From Hymenolepis diminuta (lineage: Eukaryota; Platyhelminthes; Cestoda; Cyclophyllidea; Hymenolepididae): a stretch of DNA of 64,000 bases. Location: contig CAADRB010000004.1 in assembly GCA_900708905.1 (NCBI GenBank), forward strand, positions 429,883 through 493,882, read 5' to 3'. The notes under the pieces are model-generated. The model made no database searches. It saw nothing but the letters and a program-made list of their open reading frames with translations, and had not been told where the DNA came from. This document shows, in pieces, positions 47,633 through 62,800 of this stretch (positions within the stretch are counted from its first letter, which is position 1; each line of letters opens with the position of its first letter). Position numbers and translations under genes: made by a program.

Positions 47633-50600
47633 ATAGACGCTTATGTACGATTAAAACCTAGAACTGTGTTTCATTTAAAAGTGAAATTGACAAAATTGAA
47701 ATTATTTGATTTACATAAACCTGATAAACTGACTGAAGTAGGATTTGAGATTGTTAGATCGTAGTTTTTCCTAGTTTACCAATTTTCTCTTTTTAGAAAT
47801 TTCACCAAAATTCCGATGTAAACTGATTTATTCAAATGATTTTTCTCACTCCAACTTCGATCATCTAAAGATAGCTGGAGATAAAAATATTTTGCGTTGT
47901 AGGTGCGAAATGTATATTTTAACAATAGAACAAAATAATTAAGCAAACTCTATAACTGATCTAACAGTTGCTGTATTTTAATTTGACTTTCAATTTATTT
48001 ATTTCAAACACTGATTTATTCTGTAATACAGGTGGGAAAATTTTTACGGGTTATCAAAAGCGCACTATCCTGGTAACTGGTGCACATAGTTGCTCGTACT
48101 CAGTTAATGCCCAATCTAAAAATGTATATATGGCTATAGAATCAACTTTTGTGAGTTTTACCAAATTAAAAACGTCATTACAAATCTCATCTGCCTTCTT
48201 TTGGCTACAAAAAGGGAGAACTGAATCTCAAAGGTATTATTTAACTCCGTACATGATATATCACTTAGAAACCATGAGATTAAGTCCCAAAACTTGATCT
48301 TTTGAATATTCTTATAGGAAAAACTGGACTGCTCAATCAAGCCAAATATAGAGAGGCTGTTAAATCCTAAAATCAAATAAAATGCGGGCTTTCAAATGCT
48401 CTGACAGGGTTTTCAACTTCTGTATTTACGCCTCTAATTAAAAATTTTATTGTTCCTCTTATTGTTGTGCTAAAATTAAATACAAACGTTAAAGCACCCA
48501 TAATGCAAAGTTTGCAAGCAATTCAGAAGTTTGTCAATTTTCAGGAGAATGGTGCTTTTAAAATTAATTTTAAATTATTTATTTCATTTAAATATACTTG
48601 GTGATGCAGGTGGAATAGAACTGTTACGAGACACCAGAAACACCAGGACACCCGAGAAACAAGTACACTTCACTGCGCGCATTCATTTTATTTCAAAGCT
48701 GCAAATGTGTATATTTATAACAAGCCATTCCACTCAGCGTTATTTTACCATCAAATATTCGTCTAGAATTTGTTGGAAGCAGAAATGGTAGACACGAAAT
48801 CCATTGAGATTTGCTGTAATAGAAAAAATTTCTGCTAGACCTATCTATCATACGAAAATTGAGCTAATTTGACACAATCGGGAACTCGATTTGATTAAAA
48901 TTTTGATAAAATCTGTACAGCATGAACACACTACGAAACACAGGAGTCTAGTTTGAAAATCTGAACAGAGACATATTAGATCATGACACGGTAATCTATA
49001 CCATACTTAGCGCATATGAAATGAGAATCTTTTGATGTCCTGTCTTTATTCTCCACTTCTGATTTGCCTCCCCTCCTTCCCATTTTGAACAATTTTCCTG
49101 GTTCGCTTACATGGACGCATTATCAAAATAGACAAATTCACATTTTCTGCTACGTCCTGAATAATAATATTATTAAATATATGAACTCCATTTAAAGCTT
49201 AAATTTAACTAAAATTTGTCAAAAATTTGGTATGGGAAACAAAGCATCCTCATATACTCTACCTCACCTAGGGAAAACGCCCTACAAAAGGGAAACGAAT
49301 GCTTTTAACCAAAGAGTATCCAAGACTGATTGAGCATTGGAGTTCTGAGTTGCGTGCAGAATGGCTAAAATGTTGGTGTTGGGTCCCTCCTATCGGCATA
49401 AGTATTAATGACAAATGTATACTCTGGAGCTTTTACATACTATTATATTGATGTTATCGTAAAAATTGGCAACAACTCATCAAGTATATTTTTCTGAGTA
49501 AATCAAATAAAGAACATATTAGAGGCTGAAAATAAAGGAAAAGAATTACGATTCAAATAATGAGGTAGTCTTAGTCGTGGCAAATGAAATGAAACGGCAA
49601 CATAATGGCTTAATATTCTCCAAAGATAATTTCATTTAAAAAATTGTAAAGCTCTTGTTCAGAAAAAAATCAGAAAAGGGAAATTTGATGCTGTAAAATT
49701 TTGTTGAAAAATGTCGATTTCCGCTGACTTAGACCTATAAATTCATGGTGCTTCGAATGTTAAGAAAATTAAATATCTTTCTTGTTAATTTTCAATTTAC
49801 AGGTGTATATGAAAAGACAAAGGATTACGCAGAAAATTTCTTTTAGGATAAGTACCAGATTAAGAGAAACCTTGAGGGAACAAAATATGCGCTCACGCAC
49901 ACATCAATTTTCCTCATTCTTGGAGGTCAAATTTGAATTTGCACAACTTAAAGGCACAATAAAAAATTAATTCTTAGGAAATTAAAGAGAAATTTCTGCC
50001 AGTTATTTAGTGGCTCATTTTCATTTATTATCCTGTTTAGTCATGTTCGCTTTTCCACTGGAATATATTTGCATTTGCCCTTGACAGGAAGGGTAGACAG
50101 TCCTATCCCATGTTCTTTTATTCCAGATGCACTTTTATCAATCCTATTTTATTCTCATCGATTAAGCACTGATCATTCATTTTCACTATGTACATGGATG
50201 AACGCATTTCCTGTTCATCTGTATGTGGTCAAATTGAGGTATGTATAAATGCATGTTTCAAGTTCTAAATACTCTCATGTTTTGGTCTCCTCAATGTCCT
50301 TTCTAAAACAAAGAAATCTCAAGGTCAGATGGATATTTAAATTGATTTCATTTTCCACTGTATATATATCTCCAAAAATTTAATGCTCTAAATAGTTTGT
50401 GATTTATTATTTAATTTTTGGTATAGAAACAAATAAGAAATATTTGATTAAAGCATATACACGCATTGTGTAACAGAATAACTCTTTTTATGGCATTAAT
50501 TTAAGCGAGCGTCCTCCTCTCAAAATAGAAGTAGGTGGGAATGGCAAATTTGTATAGGATAACAAGTTTCCAAGTGATAAGAGGATGAAGCTCCCGTTTA

Positions 50601-51188
50601 ACAGTAAATAAGTTGAGCATAAAAATGAGGTACGGAAATTATCATGAAATAGCCGATGTATGCAAACTTTTTTTCGTAGAAGGAGAAATTATTCAAAGAT
50701 TGCTCCCATGACAAAATTCCTTTTATTCAGACCATCATCCCACCACTTTAAACAATTATTAAGATGTATCTACCTTAGTTTCCGCTGTCGTAACATGTAA
50801 TGATTTCTTTTGACTTCTTCGCAATACTTGAATAAAAAGGCATCTCGACAGCGATGTGGATATCTTTAACATCAAAGAAACTAGGTTGCAAAACTCAATA
50901 GATGGAAAAGGAGCAACCAAACTAATTTACTCTAATCTATAAATTATTATTTGAGAGGTAGAAGTGGGACAAGAATGCCATTCTTTTGTCTACAATAGAA
51001 TATTATCTTAAAATTTGTAGACAAAACTTTGGAATTAACTAAAAGGTAAATATTCTTGATAAACAGAAATATTTCTCTATCCTTAACTTTATCCATTTTA
51101 TTCCTCAACGGATGACTACTTTCTGAAAAAAATCTCTCATCTAAAATAAGGACGTATATGCGTATATTAATGGGAGGGTAGTGGGGAA

Positions 51189-51201
51189 GAGAGAGAGAGA
51201 G
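51189..51201. repeat. (GA)6 microsatellite
   Basis: GA dinucleotide run in gene-poor DNA. Confidence 0.85.
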
Positions 51202-52050
51202 GTAGATTTTATGAGTTCTAGCAGAAATAAAACGTCAAAATTTATGTCTCTTCTAGTCTCTTCCTAAGTCTCACCCACATTTAATATTAAGGGTATTAAG
51301 TTAAAATGTCTTTTGACATAAATATTTAGTGATAATTAAAATTAAATAATTAATAATTATCAAATCAATAGAGAGATAGAAGTGAGAAATAAAAATTAAC
51401 ACACACATTGCTATAATGAATTTTCTCACTTTTTATTTCATTAAACGAAGGTCTATTATTATCGTAATTATTTTAGGAAAGCGGAAAACGCCCATATTTT
51501 TATTTTTATTGGCCACTTTATACGCACGAAAATTGTTTTTAAATTGTCATGATCACACATTTGGTATTTTTTAAGTCGCGATATTCTCTTTATTCCCCTT
51601 AAATATCAATCCAAAATCTGTTATCAAGAAATGCAATCACCTAAAGTGATCTGTCATTTCAGCGGACGCTGTGCCAATTCTACGCTCCATTATTGCGAAA
51701 GCGATATTATGGCAGATTTATTCATTTATTTGTTTGTTTAGACTTTCTTTGCAAAATTAGACAGTGGCAGTTTTGTTGTAAAGTATGACCATGTCGTCAT
51801 TTCTTAACGTAAACAGTAGACTGTTTCTTCAACACGACTACGACACGCAATAATGGAAAAAGCACTGAAGTGTATATAAGCGAGATACGTGTTTATTGAA
51901 GGCAAGTTAATCTTGTTATGCGTGAGGATCGATAGTTGATCTGGAGAGATCACAAATGTTTTAGCAATGTGTTTTGTAAAAAAATTAACATTTTGTTGTA
52001 AATAATATGATTATAAGTCAATAAAATTTGATCAACTAAGAAAAAATTTT

Positions 52051-52069
52051 AAATAATAATAATAATAAT
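52051..52069. repeat. (AAT)6 microsatellite
   Basis: AAT trinucleotide run in gene-poor DNA. Confidence 0.85.
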
Positions 52070-52290
52070 CAAGTTTTTATTAGATTATGAAGCCATCAAC
52101 CTATAAGATATTCTTGTATTCGGTTTTGAATAAAAGTAAATTTAACAGTCATTGTCTTCAAATTTTACTTACAGATATATTTTATTAATCTTCATTTCTT
52201 TTTGCCTGACCATTTTATATTAAGAGATCTAATCTTTTAACTGAAATGGCTGAGTGAAATAAAATTGAAACTAAATTTAGTCTGTACTGT

Positions 52291-52308
52291 AATAAATAAA
52301 TAAATAAA
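52291..52308. repeat. (AAAT)4 microsatellite
   Basis: AAAT tetranucleotide run. Confidence 0.85.
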
Positions 52309-53169
52309 ACAACCACTTCGATAAAATTTAACTTTTAAATTTTTATTTTAAAAAGAAATTATGTTGGCAATTATGTTGATTGATGACCGAATTCGACAAA
52401 TATAAAAAGGGAATGGGTGAATTCTGTTGGCCCTAATTTTAGTGGCTGAAATAATTCTTCCTGAATGAGATTTAAATTTCTGAAGATTATAGTCATTAAG
52501 TCTACCATATCAGTTACTTGGAGAAGTAACCCTGTTGATTTTAAGGAATAAGGATGAGTTCAAACCGAGGAAATGCATTTACGTTGGCTAAGGATAGAAA
52601 TTATCGACCATTTTTCAAATATCGTTGAGTACTTTTGTAATGTCACTATTATCAGAATTTACTTTAAAAAATTAATAAAGGTATTTTTGATATTCTTTCG
52701 TTAACATATACTCTTGCCTTTAAACCGCTCTGATTATTCAAACTACGGAATTTCATCTGATGATTAGTTTAGGAAATTCGAAGTAGTTGCGGCAATTTTG
52801 AAAAAATGACGAAAGTCTACAAATAATTTCAAAGTAATTTAGAAAAGTGTAACAAAAATATTACGGTGTTTTGAGGTGGGATTCGAAATTAATAATCATC
52901 CAACGATTGTTTAGTGATAATCTGGTGCATTAATTAATTTTTTTGAATGCTTTGATTGGACTGAAATTTCAGGGACTCAACAAAAACAACGTGAAGCAAA
53001 ATATTTAATCAGTTAAATGCAAATAATCAAGACGAAATATAATGCCATTCCTGCAACTTGTCTGCGTTTAACTGTTTGAATATTTGAAATAATTTTCCGC
53101 TTATTTCTAAAATTGGCGTATAGTTCACTAGTTAGATAAGCGAGAACACAACTATGAGATCCTTAATTT

Positions 53170-53190
53170 GAGAGAGAGAGAGGGAGAGAG
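53170..53190. repeat. imperfect GA microsatellite
   Basis: GA run with one GGG interruption. Confidence 0.85.
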
Positions 53191-53803
53191 GTGAGATCAC
53201 TAAATATTGACTTGTTTCTGATCAAAATTCATCTGAGATTGGAGAAGATGAGTTAGCATTGGAAGATTTCATGAAATCAGATAAAAGCTCCAAATAAAGA
53301 GTATAGGCAATATTTTTTTTCAAATTAAGAATAAGTTGATACTTTTTGGTACTGAATGGTGTGAATCAGATAATATAACAAGATCCAGATTTTGGGGTAA
53401 TTAGTTGGGCTTGTCTGTTGCAAAATATTCCAATGGAAATTTTCTTGATCTGTCTAAATGAAGCAGCTGCTATTTCACGTATGTCTTTGATCCGGTGCAT
53501 GATTTCACTGAATTCTTGGCTTTAAGCTTAAATTGTGCAAGTGGAGACCTAATAAATGCATTAGACGCCATAATCATAAAAACACCTCATTTTATAACTG
53601 ATGTAAAATTTACATTACGAATGCAATCGTGAAGAGTTCTTTGCAGTTTTAAACTTCATTTAACATTAAGTAATTCTTTACATAGAGAAATCGAACCATT
53701 TTGTAAAAATTAAAATATCCAAGAAAATCTTCCAATAGACTTTCAGAAAAGTTTAAAGTAGGCTTGCATACATGAATACTTGAGAGAGGTTTTCATATTT
53801 ACA

Positions 53804-53822
53804 AATTAAATTAAATTAAATT
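53804..53822. repeat. (AATTA)n microsatellite
   Basis: Almost four copies of a five-base AATTA unit. Confidence 0.8.
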
Positions 53823-56800
53823 GTCTTTTTCTGCAAGAATGAGAAAATTAGAGTAAAAACAAAAATTAGATTTTCAGTCAGGACTGAAACCCAGATTCGA
53901 GCTGAGTTCAAAACACCCGAAATTTACACAATGATTAATTTACTGCATTTTACTTAATTTCATAAGTAAAATATGAGAGCGCTCAATTCTCTCTCATCGA
54001 ATGATGTAAATTTTCTGCTACCGTAAGTTACAGAACCTTTTTTATTTAAAAAAATTTATAATATAATAAATCGAATGATTAAAAATAATGTGAACTGTAA
54101 ATTTAAATAAAGTATTAATTCTTTGTTTAAAATTTTATAATATAAAAATTCATTTCCCAGTTAGTGAAATAAATTTATATTGATCATTCATATAAATGAA
54201 ATTGTAAATAGGCCCAAATGTGCTTTCTATAAATTAAAACCAATTTGAGTTCGACCTTGCGAGTGGTAATATAAGAAATTTAATATGCCTATCTTATTCT
54301 ATTTTCAGATTCTAGATTCTCCCTGACAAAACAGTAACATCATCAGGAAATCTTGGAATTGTATATGTATTCATTTATTAATCTACATAACAGGTCCATA
54401 CTTATGCAGGTAGCACATTTCATGAACCGATAGTTTGACCAGCAGGCATTAATTTACTAAACGGTTGCATCTACAATAATGTTCGCTGGAGTAGATCCAT
54501 TGGAATGGGTGCCCATCATTCACTCTGGAACTAATACATGTTGAAAAATCTTTAACTATAACTCTTAATGAATGTGATAATGAATTTATGGGTCAGAATG
54601 TGTCAAACATATTTTTAACTTGTACTCAACGGGAGACCTATCGGAAAATCGTGTTAGCTAGCATCATCTTGCTATCTTCATTATAAAGCGGAAAATCTTC
54701 CTTAAATATACAGATTTACTCCTTAGAGACTTTAAAACTTGATAAAATCGGACATAGGCTTTCGTCACAATTAAACGAATTTGAAAACGCAATCGAATGC
54801 AAACCTTTACTCTTGAAAACTAGCATCTTCTGCAATTTTCACCCACTCGTCTTGAAAGCCAAACTCTAACCCAATGCTTTCAATAATTTTATGGAAGGAA
54901 GACTTTGGAGACAGAATTTTGGGATTAAAATTACCGATTTGTTTTCCTCCTCCACTTGGTTATCTATTCAATATCCAAAATCATATCTTTGATACAACCC
55001 TTTATTAACATTGACTGAATAAATAAAACACTAAAATTCACAATTGAAAGCTTTTTCATTACAATGACCAACTTTTAGGTTAAATTCACTTGTCCGATCT
55101 CTCAATATTTTAAGGAGTATTAGGTTGTGGAAAACAGTTGCTGATTCCTAAATTTTGAAGAAAGCTAAAGGAGAGTGTTCATAAAATTTTGCAGATCTTT
55201 GTAGTTCATGGATAAAAAGCAGTATTTCTGATTAGATACCCATCTGTTTCGAGTATTTATATCCTCTTTTAAAGCTTAGTTTAATAAAATATTGCCGTTC
55301 TGTTTAGCGATCAGACGCACTAATTACGAAGGTAGCTCCAAGAGTTCTCCAAAAGTGAAAAAATAACCTACGTTATAACCACTTTACAAAAAACAAGGCA
55401 TACTTCAATCCTAATGACTGATTATCTAGAAAAAATAAAAATAAACTCAGTTTCCTCTCTTTCCTTAAAAATATGAAAGATAATAAATAACTTTATGAGT
55501 CGGTGATGCAGGTGAGACTCATCAGATGGTTAGATACAAGACCTACCTGAGTCCAGTAAATGGGAACACTAACTCACGCCATATATACTCGTCTACTGGG
55601 AGATGGCAGTCTATCAGTTAAGATCTCCTTCATTGACTGACACTGACTTAGAAAATTCCCACCTTTAACTCTTCTCTTAAATTAATCATCGATTTATCCT
55701 CCTGCGCTCCTAGCTTTGCCCTCTTTTGGATGTAATTCATCCATCTTTATTGCTTAATAATTTGTCTGATCCGCATACTAAATCTCTGTTCTCGTTTACA
55801 GTCTTTGAAGCAAATGTATGTGCTCACTTGTGCCCTCCTTAAAAAAGCATTCTTATTATATTCTTTGTTTTACTTCTATCCCGTTTGTAAAGAATTTCAA
55901 TTGGGATAAGAAGAACAACGTGGTACTGCTTCTATATTTTTATACTCATAAAGATATGTTTCTGATTGTATTAACCACCAGCTATGGCAAAAAGTATTGA
56001 AGGGAACGTAGATTTTATCCATAAACAGTTCTTAGTTGTTTAACAAATTTTTAATGTGCTTAAATAAGTACCTAAAACTGGTCGTTGAAGTGTACACTTA
56101 ATACGCAATGAAAAAAATTGATATTCCGAAATATGCCGATTATTTATTATTGCGCTTTCCGAAAAAAATTAGAGTGTTCAAAGCGTAATTATATTATTTC
56201 GAAGATCACTTCCTCTGAAATATAATTAAACTATCTATATTGTTAATAGCTTATTCAATTGAATGAAAATAAACCCACTGCATACCTCTACCGTCTGCTA
56301 TGCAAGGTTATTTATACCAGTCTTCTCAGACGTCGTAATAGTGGAGTTTTCCCGTGTTTGCCTAAGAGCCAAGTTTTCACAGGCATCTGGTGTGAACAAG
56401 ACGGTAACGACGTTTTACTAGACACGCACTGAGAGTTTATTGGTAATACAGACAGCTTTAACATTTATGATCCAAGATTAATTTTTATGATTATCGCTCA
56501 AATTCAGCAGACTGGGGTGAAGTTGAGATGATACAGGTAAACACGTGTGAAAAAGTACTCTTCTTATAATAGCAAATTTTCAATTAACTATACAAGGGAG
56601 TTTTATTTATTAGGTCTCAATAAATTCATTCCTTATCTGTTAATGCCTTCATAAAAATTGTATTATCGACGTTTCTCATTGTATGAAAACCAGAGAAATC
56701 ACCAGTATTGTCCAGAGAAAACTTTCTAATGCAGTTTTATATTGAGTTAAACACAGAACAAGTAGCAGCTTTGAAGGTAGCCGGAAAATAGTCCACGTGA

Positions 56801-59800
56801 AGGAGTAAAGCTCAATTAATAGGGGCTAGATATCCTTGGAACAACTGATAACTAGTCTACTGCCTGAGGGGAGAAAAATGCGTAGAACGAAGTGAGTGAA
56901 GTCGAAAAAGTAGTCCTGGATTAGTTAAAAATTAAGACAGTAAGTCATAGGTAGCATGGAAGTTCAATATAGTTGTATGTTTATGGGCATTCGGGAATGT
57001 CTGTGTTGATTTTCCCGAAATGAAGGTTCGCATCCATTATCGCCCAATTTGTAAAATTCATTTCGGTTCACTTAATATCGGAAGAAAGTATGCAAAGTAC
57101 TATAAGATTGACCCATTCAGTTTCACAGCTGCTTAATAGTAAATAAATTTCCAAATGGATAAAGGTAAGTATTCACAGTTGACTTTAGTAGAGAGGAGAT
57201 ACATCGGGGTTATTCCGATAAGAAACCATCACTTTTACTACCTTCCTGATGACAGGGCTCAATCAAAATAGTTGGTCATCCAAATCACTGCATACTCATC
57301 GGCAACCATCGACCACGTGACTTCCGATTTTCAGAAATTCACATCACCCACTGCATCAACGATAAAGACAAATAATCAAATTAATGTGAGAATAAAGTGT
57401 TAAATAAATGTTACTTAGTGAAGCAAATGTCCAAAGTATCCAAGGGTACATTTCGTTTCTGTGGTTAGCCATTAATTATGTTTGCATAATAAAAGTAAAA
57501 TATTGAACATAATTCTCTTTTGGCTAAATATTTTTCACCTGGAATTCATGAATGAAAAAGAAAAGAAGTAATGCTTTTACTTTTGACAAGTGCTTTTCAA
57601 TAAATACATCTAATGACAAGCTAGAATGAAAAACACGTCAAGTTGAATTTTATACCTCTCTGTGTAAATGAAAGTTACTATGACAACGTACTGTGATGAT
57701 TTCTACGACAGCCTAAAACTGACAACGTAAAAAGATTTAGAAATTGGTGTGAAATCAGTCTTTTTACAAACTTACTGCGATATAAAAGTAAGATAACCAA
57801 GATAAATGTGCAAACTCGGTGTTTTATCGAAAATTATTTGCCCCTCTATCAGAATGTAAGTAAGGTTTTATGTTATTGTTGAAGCTCAAATCAGAGATAC
57901 ACTCTGGGTCTATATTTTCAAGCCCTCGCATATTTAATAGTGAAAAGGTATCCTGGAGCTTATCACATTGAATTAATTTGACTACTTTATAGATCTGCAT
58001 TAACAATTATACTGAATATTACTAAAGATTTACAATTAATGTTCACTGGCTCTCGGTAGACGGGTATCACCTCTATGCCACTGGCTTTTTGCTTAACATC
58101 ATTATTCTACAAAACGAGCAAGAGAAAATTGAATGCTGATGAGTGCTGTGTTTTCACTAATAAAAGAAGACAGCAGTGCATCTTGTACCTACCTCATGGT
58201 TTTGAAGAGAACATTAAGCATTACTACGTGGTTGATGGACGTGTAGGTCTGAAAACTGAGGAACCATCAAATCGATGCACATGCATTGACATGAATGACC
58301 AACAACACTAATTAATTCTAGTCGACAAGAAGGGAATTAGACTGAAAATTTATCAATACTGCGGTTTCAAGATATCTACCTTCAAAATACCTACCTCAGC
58401 GGACGCTTACGAATGATTTAGAACCGTTAACATTTAAAGTAGATTTCTGATGTATTGCGCATATTCTATAGATTCAGTTCAGCATCTTTAATTATAAATC
58501 CAAAATAGAAGGATAATTGGCTCACATTTATCTACTAAATTACTAATACTAGCCAGAGACTTGAAACAATTTCTCGTTCTGCTGGATTAGAACCATATTA
58601 CCAGCCAAAATAAACCTACTTGCTGATATTTTTAAATAGTAATGAAATTTTCAAATACCGATGTCCATATCGTTTGTGACTGGCTGTCGTTATACCCCAG
58701 TTTTCGGCGAAATGTTTTAACGACTGTTTTTAAGCATCAGAAACCAAACAAATTTTCAATTGCCTTGGTTCTCATGATTTTTTAATCTGCATTTCTTATT
58801 ACCCTCCCCCTTTCAAATATTCTAGTCAAACCCGTATTTTTCTTAGTATGAGACAACCAAGGGGGCAGGAAGAAATCAGACAACCAGAAATTGGCCACAA
58901 TATTAATCACCCCCTCTCATTATGATTAATCTGTCCACTTTTGTTTAAGGCTGTCTTGTCAACCATCACGATATCTGGGACAAAACCGCGAAGCAACAGG
59001 TCGCATCTCGTGCCCTGGCCCCGGTTACCAAGTGGGGGATATTTGATGGTCCAGCCATCTGACTCAACCTGTCTCCCCTAACACACTCCCACTGATGAGA
59101 GCTGTGTATATTTTTTTGTACAAATGGGGCGAAAAAAGTTCCTTACAGTCAATCAAAAAGCCATTAATACATGGAAGGAGGAACAAAATATGGGTGCCAG
59201 AAGTGATATTTCTGGAGAAACTGACAGCCACTCTGAGAAAAAGGTGTTAGAAATGGCTAGAGAATGGGGGAAGAACTTCGGTCGTGTATCCGTGTTGGCA
59301 CAAGTCCATCAATCTAAATTTGCAAAATAACAGCTAGGATTCATTTAGATTGATGGAAGAAGGCCAAATAAATCTAACCTCAATCACATAATCGGAATCC
59401 AAATTAAGGGTGTTTAACCACGGTAAAAGCAAGACTGAATACGACGAACTTCACCTCATTTACCTATCATCCTGAAAAATGGAACCTGATACGAAGCAGG
59501 ATTGAAAATTTTTGATCCTCTTTATAGAAAGTATAAGTGTATTCGCAAAATTGGTTCCATGAGATCTACATTTTCATTTTCCTGTTCTAATATACTCACT
59601 TCCATATAAACTTGCTAATCAATACAATACCCATACTTTTATTCAAAAGGTACCTTCTAAATATGATAAAGAGATCCTATATGAGTTTCTAATTATTAGC
59701 CTTGTTTCTCCGGGTTCGGAAGGGTTGATGGAAACATGATGGTCACTGTTTTAGCTAAGTAAGGGCCGACAAAATTAAGATTTGTCAGGACTTGATTAGT

Positions 59801-62800
59801 TTTAAGAGAGGTAAGGGCATTAAAATATACAAGAAGACCATTAGACATGGCTTTCCAATGCCTGTTATAAATTATGTTTTTTTTCATTATTTTAACCTAA
59901 TTGGTATAAACGAAATACTTATCATTGTAATATGACAAAGCGTACATGGTGACATGTTGAATACACCAATTTTCCAAATGCGACAAAAATCTGGGTACCA
60001 CGCATCGTAAATTATTTAGGTATTGCGTAAATTTAAGTCGGAATATAGTTTACCAAGGTGAAAAATGACCGTGCGAAATCGTTAATAAGCTTGTTAAGTT
60101 AATTGGCATGACGAATCTCAACACAAAGCTCCAGCGTCGCAATAAAAAGACAATTGCCTACAAGCGATGCTGTCTGGTCCACTCATAAATGCGTTACGAG
60201 CATACAATTCACATTTCCGCTAGATTTAAAATAAAAGTGAAAGTACCTGCATGAGATTGACAAGAAATAAAGACTGAAAAAGGGGCTGAAATCTTATATA
60301 TGACAGAGCTACCAGCCAACCAGGATAAAAATTCCATCGATACTCATGAGAATTTCACGTACTAAAATCAACTACGGTCTGTTTTGTAAAAATTACGTTA
60401 ATTCTTATAAGTCTGTATGTATCTTGACTGTTAAAGGAAAAAGTAGATTCGAAATTAATAAACTAGTGAGTAAGGTCTGAACGTCATGAATAGAAATCGA
60501 GTCTGGAAAGAGGGGATGAATCCTGCATTTTGAACAATGGAACAATAAAAGGTGAAATATTGGTGATATAAGAGAGTAAAACTTGAATCCATAGATCATA
60601 ACTTTGAAGATACTTTTAATGTCCTGACTTTATATTCTTCTTCGACTAGATTCTCATTCCTTAATCTACATTGGTCCACTTTATTGTTCTCTGATTCGGA
60701 TGTTTTCCAATGGCAGTAGATTGCCGTTTTTGCCTTATATGAAAAAGGCATAATGATGGTCTTTTCTTATATTATTGTTGTATACATGTTCCACATTCAG
60801 AGAATCCGATATTTATTTGTTTTATTTTTGCTCATTGTAAAACAAAAATTACTATTTTAAATTGAGTGAAAACATATACATATGAGAAGCGGTAAGATCG
60901 TTCAGTAGGACTAGAAGGAGGGGAGGTTGAGTAATGGAATCAAGAGAGTTTTGCTTCACTTGAATCCTGGATTCATTTCGTTATATGTGAACTTTTAATG
61001 AACATAGTTTACTGCGTCATGTTTTAATGTGCTAGTCTTCACATTTTAAATTTACCCATTGATTTTCGAAGGTGTTCATGCCCACGATTATCACAGCCTT
61101 TTGACCTTTTGTTGAGCAAGCCATCTCGATAAATTTAACATTTCTAATCATCAAAGTAGCTAATTGGCACAAGATAATGTTATTTTTATTATTTTTTGAA
61201 ATGTAAAGATTTTTACATAACTGAGTAATTATTTTTACCTTATCTGGAAATGAACTTGAGATACAGTTGTCATTGTCAAGCAACTAACATGAAACTTATA
61301 CCAAAATTTATCATTCCCAAATTGTAAAGGTGGTAATTTATGGCACTAAAATGTTTGCATGCATTTTATCAAGTTTGAGAATTCCTTCTAGAAATTAATT
61401 CTTATTTTTGTTGTTTTAATGATTGGTTTAAGCAGACACATCCTAAAAGGCATAAATTTTTAGATCTGCGCCAATTATATAGAAATGAAACTGATTTCCT
61501 CAGTTGGAAGACTGAAAGTCCTAAATCAAACCACGACAAAATTCGGCTCCTTATTTTGATTTCATCCTATACTTCCCCACATGGTACGAACATCTAGCTG
61601 CCTAGAAACCCACCTGAAAAATCATTCAAGGAATCCCACATTCACATAAAGTCTCCAAATTATGCCAGAGACAAAAATTGGCGATAAACCAGGACCTATC
61701 CCGATTCCAAATCTCAGAAAAATAAAGCCGCCCCTAAAGGACTATCAACCTTCCGTATTCATAAATTATGGGATGTGACGCATACTTCCCCACTCCAACA
61801 CGAGGAGAAAGAATGTGATAGAAAGAGCGGATAAAGAAGCACAGTCGGATACGCATAGAAAGTTAATTCAACTCTATTAATAAGTTCATGCGCGTGGTCA
61901 GTAATATGTCTGTCTAAAAGGGTAAAGGATGGTAGAAGGAAATGGAGAAGCCTGTGAATGGGGACACTAAATCATTAACCACTGATGTAGCGCTGGCGGA
62001 AAAATAAAAACGCTTTATGTGTGGTCCCTCAGAATAAAGATAGGTGGGAAAAGGGAGAAAAGTAATCCTGAGGTATTAAGAAGTTAACTAGTTCCGAATA
62101 AAAAGCTGTGCGTCAATGAGCGTAAGTGGGAAAGTTAATTAATATAACAGCGTCTGCTCAAAATCTTTCCCTGCAAAATTAATTCGATGAAATGAGAGGA
62201 GTTGAATTCTGAGGAAATCGTTCTTGAATAGTAAAGAATTCTCAGGAGTTCGATATTGCCCCTAAAATCTTTATGATCCCTCTGAGAACTTTAAGACCGA
62301 CTGGAAATGAGTTTTAAAGGTCATCGCATGAGTAATTGCAATTAATTGTAAATTTCACCAACGAAGACTCGTTTTCAATTTCCTTTTTGAAAGCGCGCAT
62401 TTCAAAATCCAGTTTCACTTTTTTCGAGAGCTAAAGAATTTCAGAAGTCTAAATACTTGCAGTGATATGTTACCTTTGTTCAATATAACGAAGAGCTTAC
62501 CACTGCATTTGTTAGTCATTAGTGCAAGCTAATAATCCTTATCATTGTGTATACACTTACAGAATACGAACGCGAATGTTTATATCCGAATACCGTTGAA
62601 GAGTAGGCGACCATCACACTATTACGTGACCTTTTGCTGTGCGTGCTATACTTTTTCGTCTTCATAAATCATATTACAGTCATCAAGGAAATGTCAAAAT
62701 TTAGTATCTGCAAGCGAACATATACTTCATTTGAACTCAAAGATCCATGACTAAACAGCAATCATTCATAAATTTAAAAATTTAATTTTAAATGAAAAGC

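Noticed and set aside
58130..58165. CTGATGAG, the core box of hammerhead ribozymes (also at 59092)
   Set aside because: No GAAA box at the right distance and no flanking helices, so no ribozyme is supported.
58075..58311. 78-codon + strand ORF with several Cys
   Set aside because: No recognisable domain and no splice or leader context; length is within what chance allows in 64 kb.
59124..59330. 68-codon hydrophilic + strand ORF
   Set aside because: It begins with MGRKKF and looks protein-like, but there is no acceptor just upstream, no family match and no signal of a longer gene.
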